Source: Clusia tigrina
Lineage: Eukaryota > Arthropoda > Insecta > Diptera > Clusiidae
Length of the DNA stretch: 64,000 nt
Reading direction: 5' to 3'
Assembly: GCA_920105625.2 (NCBI GenBank)
Contig: OV050031.1
Location: 44,762,925 to 44,826,924 of the forward strand
This document shows, in pieces, positions 51,128-62,800 of the stretch. Positions within the stretch are counted from its first letter, which is position 1; every line of letters starts with the position of its first letter. A model generated the notes under the pieces. It worked only from the letters and a program-made list of their open reading frames with translations, had not been told where the DNA came from and did not search any database. The position numbers and the translations under genes are program-made.

Positions 51128-51145
51128 TGGCGCCCGAGCAGGGAC
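51128..51145 (+). other. Primer binding site, tRNA-Lys type, copy 4
   Basis: TGGCGCCCGAGCAGGGAC, one base after the LTR; identical to copies 2 and 3. Confidence 0.8.
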
Positions 51146-51219
51146 CTGAGACAACAAAACGAAAAGGTACAAGGAAAATCCCTCGGCTTTCATCGCATGG
51201 GGAACATCGTCTAAACAGG

Positions 51220-51378
51220 ATGGTGAAGACGAGTTGGGTATACATCCTTCGAAAGGACAAACTGGTAACCTACAGTACCGAATTCGGTTTAGATCCTTCA
51301 GGAACTGTAGAAAAATTGCGAAGAAATCTCTTTCAGTTCCTGAATTCCACAGTGCTGCATAAAAATGTTCAATTGTAA
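51220..51378 (+). pseudogene. Truncated gag-like N-terminus, copy 4
   Basis: This is a 52-codon frame with the same amino acids as copies 2 and 3, cut at the satellite junction near 51366. The upstream ATG frame closes at TAA as in copy 2. As elsewhere, only the SAP-like start of a gag-type protein is present. Confidence 0.5.
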
Positions 51379-54300
51379 TGCAATTTAATTTTAATTAGCA
51401 TTGGAATTGTCAATGGTAACTCAATTTTATTTTAATTAGCATGGGAATTGTCAATGGTAATGCCAATTAATATAAGTAGCATTGAAATTTTCAATGGTAA
51501 CGCAATTTACTTTAGTTAGCATTGATATTTTCAATGAAAATGCAATTTTATTTTAATTGGCATTAAAGTTGTCAATGGTAGTGCAATTTAATTTTAATTG
51601 ACATTGGAATTGTCAATGGTAATGCAATTGAATTTTTATTTGCATTGAAATTTTCAATGGTAATGCAATTTAATTTTAATTGGCATTGGAACTTTCAATG
51701 GTAATGCAATTTGATTTTAATTGGCATTGGAATTGTCAATGGTAATGAAATTAAAATTAAATTGCATTTTCACTTTAATTAGCATTGGAATTGTCAATGG
51801 TAATAAAATTTAATTGTAATTAGCATTGGAATTTTCAATGGCAAAGCAATTTTATTTTAATTGGCAATGGAATTATCTCTGGTAATGCAATTTAATTTAA
51901 TTAAAATTGGCATAGGAACTGTCAATGTTAATGCAATTTAACTTTAATTAGGATTGTAATTTTCAATCGTAATGCAATTGAATTTCACTTAACATTGGAA
52001 TTTTCAATGGTAATGCAATTTAATATTAATTTGCTTTAAATTTTTTAATGGTAATATAATTTAATTGTAATTAGCATTGGAAATTTCAATGGTAATGCAA
52101 TTTATTTTAATTAGCATTGGCATTTTCAATGGTGACGCAATTTAATTTTAATGGGCGTTGGAATTTTCAATGGTAATGCAATTGAATTTTAATAGACATT
52201 GAATATATTAATGGTAATGCAAATTAATTGTAATTAGCATTGAAATTTTCAATGGCAATGCAATTCAATTTTAATTAACATTGAAATTGTCAATGATAAT
52301 TCAACTTTATTTTAACTGGCATTGGAATTGTCAATGTAAATGCAATTTAATTTTAATTAGCATTAAATCTTTGAATGGTAGTGCCATTTAATTGTAATTA
52401 GAAATTAAAATTTTCAATAGTAATGCAATTTAATTTTAATAGGCATTGGAATTTTCAATGGTGATGCAATTTGGCTTTAATTAGCATTGGAATTTTTAAT
52501 TGTATTGCATTTAATTTTAATTGGCATTGGAATTTTCGAAGGTATTGCAATTTAATATTAATTGGCATTGGAACTTTCCATGATTTTGCAATTCAATTTT
52601 AATAGGCATTGGAATTGTCAATGGTTATGCCATTAATTGTAATTAGCATGGGAATTTTCAATGGGAATACAATTCAGTTTAAATTGGCATTGGAATTTTC
52701 AATGTTAATGCAATTTAATTTTAATTGGCATTGCAATTTTCAACGGTAATAAAAATTACTTTTAATTGGTATTGGAATTTTCAAAGGAAATGCAATTTAA
52801 TTTTCATTGGCGTTGGAATTTCAAATTAAAATACCATTTAATTTTAACTGGCATTGGAATTTTTAATGGCAATGCATCTCAATTTTAATTTGTATTGAAA
52901 TTGTCAATGGTAATGCAATTTTATTCTAATTGGCATTGGAATTGTCAATGGTAATGCAATTTACCTTTAGTTAGCAATGGAGTTTTCAATTGTAATGCAA
53001 TTTAATTTTAATTGGCAATTGAATATTCAATGGTAATGCATTTTAATTTAAATTAGCATTGGAATTTTCAATGCTAATGCAATTTAATGTTAATTAGCAT
53101 ACAAATTTTTAATGGTAATTCATATTAATTGTAATTAGAAATTCAAATTTTCAATAGTAATGAAGTTTAATTTTAGTTGGCATTGGAATTTTCAATGGTA
53201 TTCCAATTGAATTGTAAGTTGTATTTTAATTTTCAATGGTAATACAATTTAAATTTAATTAGCATTGGAATTGTCAATGGTAATGCAATTTTATTTTCAT
53301 TTGTATTTAAATTTTTAGTGGTACTGCAATTTAATTGTAATGCGCATTACAATTTTCAATGGTAAAGCAATTGCGTTCTAATTAGCATTGGAATTTTCAA
53401 TGGTAATGCAATTAAATTTTCATTTCCTTTGAATTTTTCAATGGTAATACAATTTAATTTGAATTGTAATTGGAATTGTCAATGGAAATGCAATTTAGTT
53501 GTGATAAGCATTGGAATTTTCAATGGTAAGGCACTTTAATTTTAATTAGCATTGGTATTTTCAATGGTAACTAAATTTTATTTTAATTAGCATGGGAATT
53601 GTCAATGGTAATGCAAATTAATTGTAATTACCAATGGAATTTTCAATGATAATGTATTTTAATTTTAATTGGTATAGGAATTGTCAATGGTAATGCAAAT
53701 TAATTGTAATTACCAATGGAATTTTCAATGATATTGTATTTTAATTTTAATTGGTATTGGAATTGTCAATGGTAGTGCAATTTAACTTAATTTTCTATGG
53801 TAGAGCAATTTTATTTTAATTAGCATGAAAATTTTCAGTTGTAATGAAATTTAATTGAAATTAGCATTAACATTTTCAATGGTAACGCAATTTAATTTTA
53901 ATTAGCATTGGAATTGTCAATAGTAATGCGAATTAATATAAGTAGCATTGAAATTTTCAATGGTAACGTAATTTACTTTAGTTAGCATTGATATTTTCAA
54001 TGAAAATGCAATTTTATTTTAATTGGCATTAAAGTTGTCAATGGTAGTGCAATTTAATTTTAATTGACATTGGAATTGTTAATGGTAATGCAATTGAATT
54101 TTAATTTGCATTGAAATTTTCAATGGTAATGCAATCTAATTTTAATTAGCATTGGAATTTTCAATGGTAATGCAATTTGATTTTAATTGGCATTGGAATT
54201 GTCAATGGTAATGAAATTAAAATTAAATTGCATTTTCATTTTAATTAGCATTGGAACTGTCAATGGTAATAAAATTTAATTGTAATTAGCATTGGAATTT

Positions 54301-57300
54301 TCAATGGCAATGCAATTTTATTTTAATTGGCAATGGAATAATCTCTGGTAATGCAATTTAATTTAATTATAATTGGCATAGGAACTGTCAATGGTAATGC
54401 AATTTAACTTAAATTAGCATTGGAATTTTCAATAGTAATGCAATTGAATTTTAATTAACATTGGAATTTCCAATGGTAATTCAATTTAATATTAATTTGC
54501 TTTAAATTTTTTAATGGTAATATAATTGTAATTAGCATTGGCATTTTCAATGGTGACGCAATTTAATTTTAATGGGCGTTGGAATTTTCAATGGTAATGC
54601 AATTTAATTTTAAGAGACATTTTATATATCAATGGTAATGCAAATTAATTGTAATTAGCATTGAAATTTTCAGTGGCAATGCAATTCAATTTTAATTAAC
54701 ATTGAAATTGTCAATGATAATTCAACTTTATTTTAACTGGCATTGGAATTATCAATGTAAATGCAATTTAACTTTAATTAGCTTTCGAATTTTCAATTGT
54801 AACGCCATTATTTTTAAATGGCAATGGAATTTTCAATAGTAATGCAGTTTAACTTTAATTAGCATTAAATTTTTAAAGATAATGCAATTTAATTTTAATT
54901 AGCATTAAATCTTTGAATGGTAGTGCCATGGTAATGCCATGGCATTGGAATTTTCAATGGTGATGCATTTTGGCTTTAATTAGCATTGGAATTTTTAATT
55001 GTATTGCATTTAATTTTAATTGGCATTGGAATTTTCGAAGATAGTGCAATTTAATATTAATTGGCATTGGAACTTTCCATGGTTTTGCAATTTAATTTTA
55101 ATAGGCATTGGAATTGTCATTGGTTATGCAATTAATTGTAATTAGCATGGGAATTTTCATTGGTAATACAATTTAGTTTTAATTGGCATTGGAATTTTCA
55201 TTGGTAATGCAATTTAATTTTAATTGGCATTGCAATTTTCAACGGTAATAAAAATTACGTTTAATTGGTATTGGAATTTTCAAAGGAAATGCAATTTAAT
55301 TTTCATTGGCGTTGGAATTTCAAATTAAAATACCATTTAATTTTAACTGGCATTGGATTTTTTAATGGCAATGCATCTCAATTTTAATTAGTATTGAAAA
55401 TGTCAATGGTAATGCAATTTTATTCTAATTGGCATTGGAATTGTCAATTATAATGCAATTAATTTTAATTGGCATTGGAATTGTCAATGGTAATGCAATT
55501 TAACTTTAATTAGCAATGGAGTTTTCAATTGTAATGCAATTTAATTTTAATTGGCAATTGAATATTCAATGGTAATGCATTTTAATTTAAATTAGCATTG
55601 GAATTTTCAATGCTAATGCAATTTAATGTTAATTAGCATACAAATTTTTAATGGTAATTCATATTAATTGTAATTAGAAATTAAAATTTTCAATAGTCAT
55701 GAAATTTAATTTTAGTTGGCATTGGAATTTTCAATGGTATTCCAATTGAATTGTAAGTTTTATTTCAATTTTCAATGGTAATGCAATTTAAATTTAATTA
55801 GCATTGGAATTGTCAATGGTAATGCAATTTTATTTTCATTTGTATTGAAATTTTCAGTGGTACAGCAATTTAATTGTAATGAGCATTACAATTTTCAATG
55901 GTAAAGCAATTGCGTTTTAATTAGCATTGGAATTTTCAATGGTAATGCAATTAAATTTTCATTTCCTTTGAATTTTTCAATGGTAATACAATTTAATTTG
56001 AATTCTCATTGGAATTGTCAATGGAAATGCAATTTAATTGTGATAGGCATTGGAATTTTCAATGGTAAGGCACTTTAATTTTAATTAGCATTTTTATTTT
56101 CAATGGTAATGCAATTTCATTTTGTTTAGCAGTAAAATGTTTAACGGTAGTGCAATTTAATTGAAATTAGAATTTAAAATTTTTAATAGTAATGCAATTT
56201 AATTTAAGTAGCATTTTAATATTCAATGGTAATGCAATTTAACTTTAATTAGCATTGGAATTTTCACTGATAATGGAATTTAATTTAATTAAAATTGAAT
56301 TTGAGTAATGCAACTGAATTTTAATTTGCTTAGAAATTTTCAATGGAAATGCAATTTAATTTTAATTTCATTGGTTACGCAATTTAACTTTAATTGGCAT
56401 TGGAACTTTCAATGGTAATGCAATTTGATTTTAATTGGCATTGGAATTGTCAATGGTAATGAAATTAAAATTAAATTGCATTTTCACTTTCATTAGCATT
56501 GGAATTGTCAATGGTAAAAAAGATTAATTGTAATTAGCATTGGAATTTTCAATGGCAATGCAATTTTATTTTAATTGGCAATGGAATTATCTCTGGTAAT
56601 GCAATTTAATTTAATTATAATTGGCATAGGAACTGTCAATGGTAATGCAATTTCACTTTAATTAGCATTGGAATTTTCAATGGTAATGCAATTAAATTTT
56701 CGTTTCCTTTGAATTTTTCAATGGTAATACAATTTAATTTGAATTGTCATTGGAATTGTCAATGGAAATGCAATTTAATTGTGATAAGCATTGGAATTTT
56801 CAATGGTAAGGCACTTTAATTTTAATTAGCATTGGTATTTTCAATGGTAATGCAATTTCATTTTGTTTAGCAGTAAAATGTTTAACGGTAGTACAATTTA
56901 ATTGAAATTAGAATTTAAAATTTTTAATAGTAATGCAATTTAATTTAAGTAGCATTGGAATATTCAATGGTAATGCAATTTAACTTTAATTAACATTGGA
57001 ATTTTCACTGATAATGGAATTTAATTTAATTAACATTGAATTTGGGTAATGCAACTGAAAATTTGCTTAGAAATTTTCAATGGAAATGCAATTTAATTTT
57101 AATTTCATTGGTTACGCAATTTAACTTTAATTGGCATTGGAACTTTCAATGGTAATGCAATTTGAATTTAATTGGCATTGGAATTGTCAATGGTAATGAA
57201 ATTAAAATTAAATTGCATTTTCACTTTCATTAGCATTGGAATTGTCAATGGTTTTAAAGATTAATTGTAATTAGCATTGGAATTTTCAATGGCAATGCAA

Positions 57301-58785
57301 TTTTATTTTAGTTGGCATTGGAATTATCTATGGTAATGCAATTTAATTTAATTTTAATTGGCATCGGAACTGTCAATGGTAATGCAATCTAACTTTAATT
57401 AGCATTGGAATTTTCATATGTATTGCAATTAAATTGGCATTGGAATTTTCGCAGATAATGCAATTTAATTTTAATTGTCATTGGAATTTTCAATGGTAAT
57501 GCAGTTGAACTTTAATTAGCATTGGAATTTTCAATTTAATTATAATTGGCATTGTAATTTTCGAAGATATCTTAATTTAGTTTTAATTGGCATTGGAATC
57601 AATGGTTGTGCAATTTAGTTTCAATTGGCATTGAAATTGTAATTGTTAATGCAACTTAATTTTAATTGGATTTGGAATTGTTAATGGTAATTTAATTGTA
57701 ATTAGCATTGGAGTTGTTTATGCTAAAACAATTTTATTTTAATTGTCATTGGAATTGTCAATGGTAATGCAATTTAACTTTAATTCGCATTGGAATTTTC
57801 AATGGTAATGCAATTTAATTTTAATTAGCATTGGAATTGTCAATGGAAATGCAAATTAATTGTAATTATCAATGGAATTCTCAATGATAATGTATTTTAA
57901 TTTGAATTGGTATTGGAATTGTCAATGGTAATGCAATTTTCTATGGTAGAGCAATTTTATTTTAATTAGCAAGAAAATTTTCAGTTGTAATGAAATTTAA
58001 TTGAAATTAGCATTAACATTTTCAATGGTAACGCGATTTAATTTTAATTAGCATTGGAATTGTCAATAGTAATGCGAATTAATATAATTAGCATTGAAAT
58101 TTTCAATGGTAACGCAATTTACTTTAGTTAGCATTGATATTTTCAATGAAAATGCAATTTTATTTTAATTAGCATTAAAATTGTCAATGGTAGTGCAATT
58201 TAATTTTAATTGACATTGGAATTGTCACTGGTAATGCAATTGAATTTTAATTTGCATTGAAATTTTCAATGGTAATGCAATTTAATTTTAATTAGCATTG
58301 GAATTTTCAATGGTAATGCAATTAAATTTTCATTTCCTTTGAATTTTTCAATGGTAATACAATTTAATTTGAATTGTCATTGGAATAGTCAATGCAAATG
58401 CAATTTAATTGTGATAAGCATTGGAAATTTCAATGGTAATGCACTTTAATTTTAATTAGCATTGGTATTTTCAAATGTATTTCAATTTAATTGGCATTGG
58501 AATTTTCGCAGATAATGCAATTTAATTTTAATTGGAATTGGAATTTTTAATGGTAATGCAATTTAATTGTAATTAGCATTGGAATTGTTTTTGGTAAAGC
58601 AATTTTATTTTAATTGTCATAGGAATTGTCAATGGTAATGCAATTTAAATTTAATTAGCATTGGAATTTTCAATGGTAATGCAATTGAATTTTAATTAAC
58701 ATTGGAATTTTCAATGGTAAAGCAATTCAAATTTAATTTGCTTTAAATTTTTTAATGGTAATATAATTTAATTGTAATTAGCATT
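51367..58785 (+). repeat. Satellite block between islands 4 and 5
   Basis: It follows the block after island 3 at an offset of about 9093 bp until about 56520. There GATTAATTGTAATTAGC is joined to a monomer about 650 bp further on in the reference order. The final part resembles the block before island 1. No gene seen. Confidence 0.9.
54924..54944. repeat. Short perfect palindrome in satellite
   Basis: TGCCATGG - TAATG - CCATGGCA, counterpart of 24355-24375. Confidence 0.7.
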
Positions 58786-59199
58786 GGAATTGTCAATGGT
58801 AATGTAATGCAATTTTAATTGGCATTGGAAATCTCAATGGTAATGCAATTGAATTTTAATTTACATTGAAATTTTCAATTGTAATGCAATGCAATTTTAA
58901 TTGGCATTGGAATTTTCAATGGTTATGCAATTGAGTTTTAATTTGCATTGAAATTCAATGATATTAACTAAAATTAATTTGCATTGCCTTGATGACATCT
59001 ATGCTAATTAAATTAAAACAATTACCATTGAAAATTTCAATGCAAATTCAAATTCAATTGCAATACCATTGAAATTTCCAATGCCAATTAAAATTGCATT
59101 ACATTACCATTGACAATTCCAATGCTAATTACAATTAAATTGCATTATAATTAAAAATTTTAATGCTAATTACAATTATATTGCATTGCCATTGAAAAT
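58786..59199. repeat. Satellite foldback upstream of LTR 5
   Basis: The + arm ends at 58960, with a 4-bp loss in its last repeat (GAAATTCAATG for GAAATTTTCAATG). The loop is 58961-59025 (65 nt) and the reverse arm runs to about 59199. Otherwise as in island 1. Confidence 0.78.
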
Positions 59200-59207
59200 G
59201 GTGAAGA

Positions 59208-59233
59208 TGAAATTTGTCCACTGACAAATTTCA
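59208..59233. other. 26-bp perfect hairpin at the LTR left edge, copy 5
   Basis: TGAAATTTGTC pairs with GACAAATTTCA around CACT. Confidence 0.75.
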
Positions 59234-59628
59234 CCCCCACAAAGTCTTGATTGTTCAAAATATAATATAAATCAAAGTAAGCGAGTCAGATTTTGATTCG
59301 TTTTTTATTCTTCTTTTTGTATGAAACCAATTGTCAATCACGTTAAACATTCAGGGGGTTAAATAGTGATTGAGAATCTTTCAGAGTTTGGAGTAACACG
59401 CGTTCAAAGTAGTAATAACAAATCGAAACATCAAACAAAGAACAATTGCAAAGACCAATAGCCGTTGAAATCTTAATAAGGACAACGAAATAGAATCAAC
59501 CAACTCCACAGGAGACTGAGGCTTAAATTGTCTCACAGGGACACGCTCACTCCACGGCAAGGACTTATTTCCGTAGACGAACCCTGTACATACCTGAGTT
59601 TTACCCCGGCTCGGAAAAGTTTATTACA
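59215..59628 (+). mobile_element. LTR, copy 5 (414 bp)
   Basis: Same length and termini. It shares CGTTCAAAG with copy 1, and has its own changes: TCACCCCCAC, AAATTGTCTC (others AAATAGTCTC, the right arm of a 6-bp GAGACT/AGTCTC stem) and CCTGAGTTTTACC. Confidence 0.75.
59261..59272 (+). promoter_or_regulatory. TATA-like element of LTR 5
   Basis: TATAATATAAAT at the conserved LTR offset; activity inferred only. Confidence 0.5.
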
Positions 59629-59629
59629 G

Positions 59630-59647
59630 TGGCGCCCGAGCAGGGAC
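59630..59647 (+). other. Primer binding site, tRNA-Lys type, copy 5
   Basis: TGGCGCCCGAGCAGGGAC, one base after the LTR; same as copies 2-4. Confidence 0.8.
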
Positions 59648-59708
59648 CTGAGACAACAAAACGAAAAGGTACAAAGAAAATCCCTCGGCTTTCATCGCAT
59701 GGGGAACA

Positions 59709-59846
59709 TACAACCTTCGAAAGGACAAACTGGTAACCTACTGTACCGAATTCGGTTTAGATCCTTCAGGAACTGTAGAAAAATTGCGAAGAAAACTCTT
59801 TCAGTTTCTGAATTCCACAGTGCTGCATAAAAATGTTCAATGGTAA
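59709..59846 (+). pseudogene. Gag-like remnant without start codon, copy 5
   Basis: A 34-bp deletion next to 59708 removes the gag ATG and the first codons. The lost segment lies between two ACAT tetramers (GGAACAT and TATACAT in the other copies), and one ACAT is kept, which points to a microhomology-mediated deletion. What remains is the later part of the SAP-like stretch, out of phase with any upstream start, ending Q-W-stop in satellite as in copy 1. Confidence 0.6.
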
Positions 59847-62800
59847 TGCAATTTAATTTTAATTAGCATTGGAATTGTCAATGGTAACTCAATTTTATTT
59901 TAATTAGCATGGGAATTGTCAATGGTAATGCAAATTAATTGTAATTACCAATGGAATTTTCAATGATAATGTATTTTAATTTTAATTGGTATTGGAATTG
60001 TCAATGGTAATGCTATTTAACTTTAATTCGCATTGGAATTTTCAATGGTAATGCAATTTAATTTTAATTGGCATTGGAATTGTCAATGGTAATGCAAATG
60101 AATTGTAATTACCAATGGAATTTTCAATGATATTGTATTTTAATTTTAATTGGTATTGGAATTGTCAATGGTAATGCAATTTAACTTAATTTTCTATGGT
60201 AGAGCAATTTTATTTTAATTAGCATGAAAATTTTCAGTTGTAATGAAATTTAATTGAAATTATCATTAACATTTTCAATGGCAACGCAATTTAATTTTAA
60301 TTAGCATTGGAATTGTCAATAGTAATGCGAATTAATATAAGTAGCATTGAAATTTTCTATGGTAACGTAATTTACTTTAGTTAGCATTGATATTTTCAAT
60401 GAAAATGCAATTTTATTTTAATTGGCATTAAAGTTGTCAATGGTAGTGCAATTTAATTTTAAGTGACATTGGAATTGTTAATGGTAATTCAATTGAATTT
60501 TAATTTGCATTGAAATTTTCAATGGTAATGCAATCTAATTTTAATTGGCATTGGAACTTTCAATGGTAATGCAATTTGAATTTAATTGGCATTGGAATTG
60601 TCAATGGTAATGAAATTAAAATTAAATTGCATTTTCACTTTCATTAGCATTGGAATTGTCAATGGTAATAAAATTTAATTGTAATTAGCATTGGAATTTT
60701 CAATGGCAATGCAATTTTATTTTAATTGGCAATGGAATTATCTCTGGTAATGCAATTTAATTTAATTATAATTGGCATAGGAACTGTTAATGGTAATGCA
60801 ATTTAACTTTAATGAGCATTGGAATTTTCAATAGTAATGCAATTGAGTTTTAATTAACATTGGAATTTCCAATGGTAATTCAATTTAATATTAATTTGCT
60901 TTAAATTTTTTAATGGTAATATAATTTAATTGTAATTAGCATTGGCATTTTCAATGGTGACGCAATTTAATTTTAATGGGCGTTGGAATTTTCAATGGTA
61001 ATGCAATTTAATTTTAATAGACATTGGATATATCAATGGTAATGCAAATTAATTGTAATTAGCATTGAAATTTTCAATGGCAATGCAATTCAATTTTAAT
61101 TAACATTGAAATTGTCAATGATAATTCAACTTTATTTTAACTGGCATTGGAATTGTCAATGTAAATGCAATTTAACTTTAATTAGCTTTAGAATTTTCAA
61201 TTGTAATGCCATTATTTTTAAATGGCAATGGAATTTTCAATAGTAATGCAATTTAATTTTAATTAGCATTAAATTTTTAAAGATAATGCAATTTAATTTT
61301 AATTAGCATTAAATCTTTGAAGGGTAGTGCCATTTAATTGTAATTAGAAATTAAAATTTTCAATAGTAATGCAATTTGGAATTTTCAATGGTGATGCAAT
61401 TTGGCTTTAATTAGCATTGGAATTTTTAATTGTATTGCATTTAATTTTAATTGGCATTGGAATTTTCGAAGATAGTGCAATTTAATATTAATTGGCATTG
61501 GAACTTTCCATGGTTTTGCAATTTAATTTTAATAGGCATTGGAATTGTCATTGGTTATGCAATTAATTGTAATTAGCATGGGAATTTTCATTGGTAATAC
61601 AATTTAGTTTTAATTGGCATTGGAATTTTCATTGGTAATGCAATTTAATTTTAATTGTCATTGCAATTTTCAACGGTAATAAAAATTACATTTAATTGGT
61701 ATTGGAATTTTCAAAGGAAATGCAATTTAATTTTCATTGGCGTTGGAATTTCAAATTAAAATACCATTTAATTTTAACTGGCATTGGATTTTTTAATGGC
61801 AATGCATCTCAATTTTAATTAGCATTGAAAATGTCAATGGTAATGCAATTTTATTCTAATTGGCATTGGAATTGTCAATTATAATGCAATTAATATTAAT
61901 TGGCATTGGAATTGTCAATTTTAATGCAATTTAACTTTAATTAGCAATGGAGTTTTCAATTGTAATGCAATTTAATTTTAATTGGCAATTGAATATTCAA
62001 TGGTAATGCATTTTAATTTAAATTAGCATTGGAATTTTCAATGCTAATGCAATTTAATGTTAATTAGCATACAAATTTTTAATGGTAATTCATATTAATT
62101 GTAATTAGAAATTAAAATTTTCAATAGTCATGAAATTTAATTTTAGTTGGCATTGGAATTTTCAATGGTATTCCAATTGAATTGTAAGTTTTATTTCAAT
62201 TTTCAATGGTAATGCAATTTAAATTTAATTAGCATTGGAATTGTCAATGGTAATGCAATTTTAATTTCATTTGTATTGAAATTTTCAGTGGTACAGCAAT
62301 TTAATTGTAATGAGCATTACAATTTTCAATGGTAAAGCAATTGCGTTTTAATTAGCATTGGAATTTTCAATGGTAATGCAATTAAATTTTCATTTCCTTT
62401 GAATTTTTCAATGGTAATACAATTTAATTTGAATTCTCATTGGAATTGTCAATGGAAATGCAATTTAATTGTGATAAGCATTGGAATTTTCAATGGTAAG
62501 GCACTTTAATTTTAATTAGCATTTTTATTTTCAATGGTAATGCAATTTCATTTTGTTTAGCAGTAAAATGTTTAACGGTAGTGCAATTTAATTGAAATTA
62601 GAATTTAAAATTTTTAATAGTAATGCAATTTAATTTAAGTAGCATTGGAATATTCAATGGTAATGCAATTTGATTTTAATTGGCATTGGAATTGTCAATG
62701 GTAATGAAATTAAAATTAAATTGCATTTTCACTTTCATTAGCATTGGAATTGTCAATGGTAAAAAAGATTAATTGTAATTAGCATTGGAATCAATGGTTG

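Noticed and set aside
59528..59830. 100-codon open frame across LTR 5, PBS and leader
   Set aside because: It starts at a TTG that is TAG in the other copies, reads through the PBS, and stays open only because of the 34-bp deletion. It is in a different phase from the gag frame and has no counterpart in the other islands.
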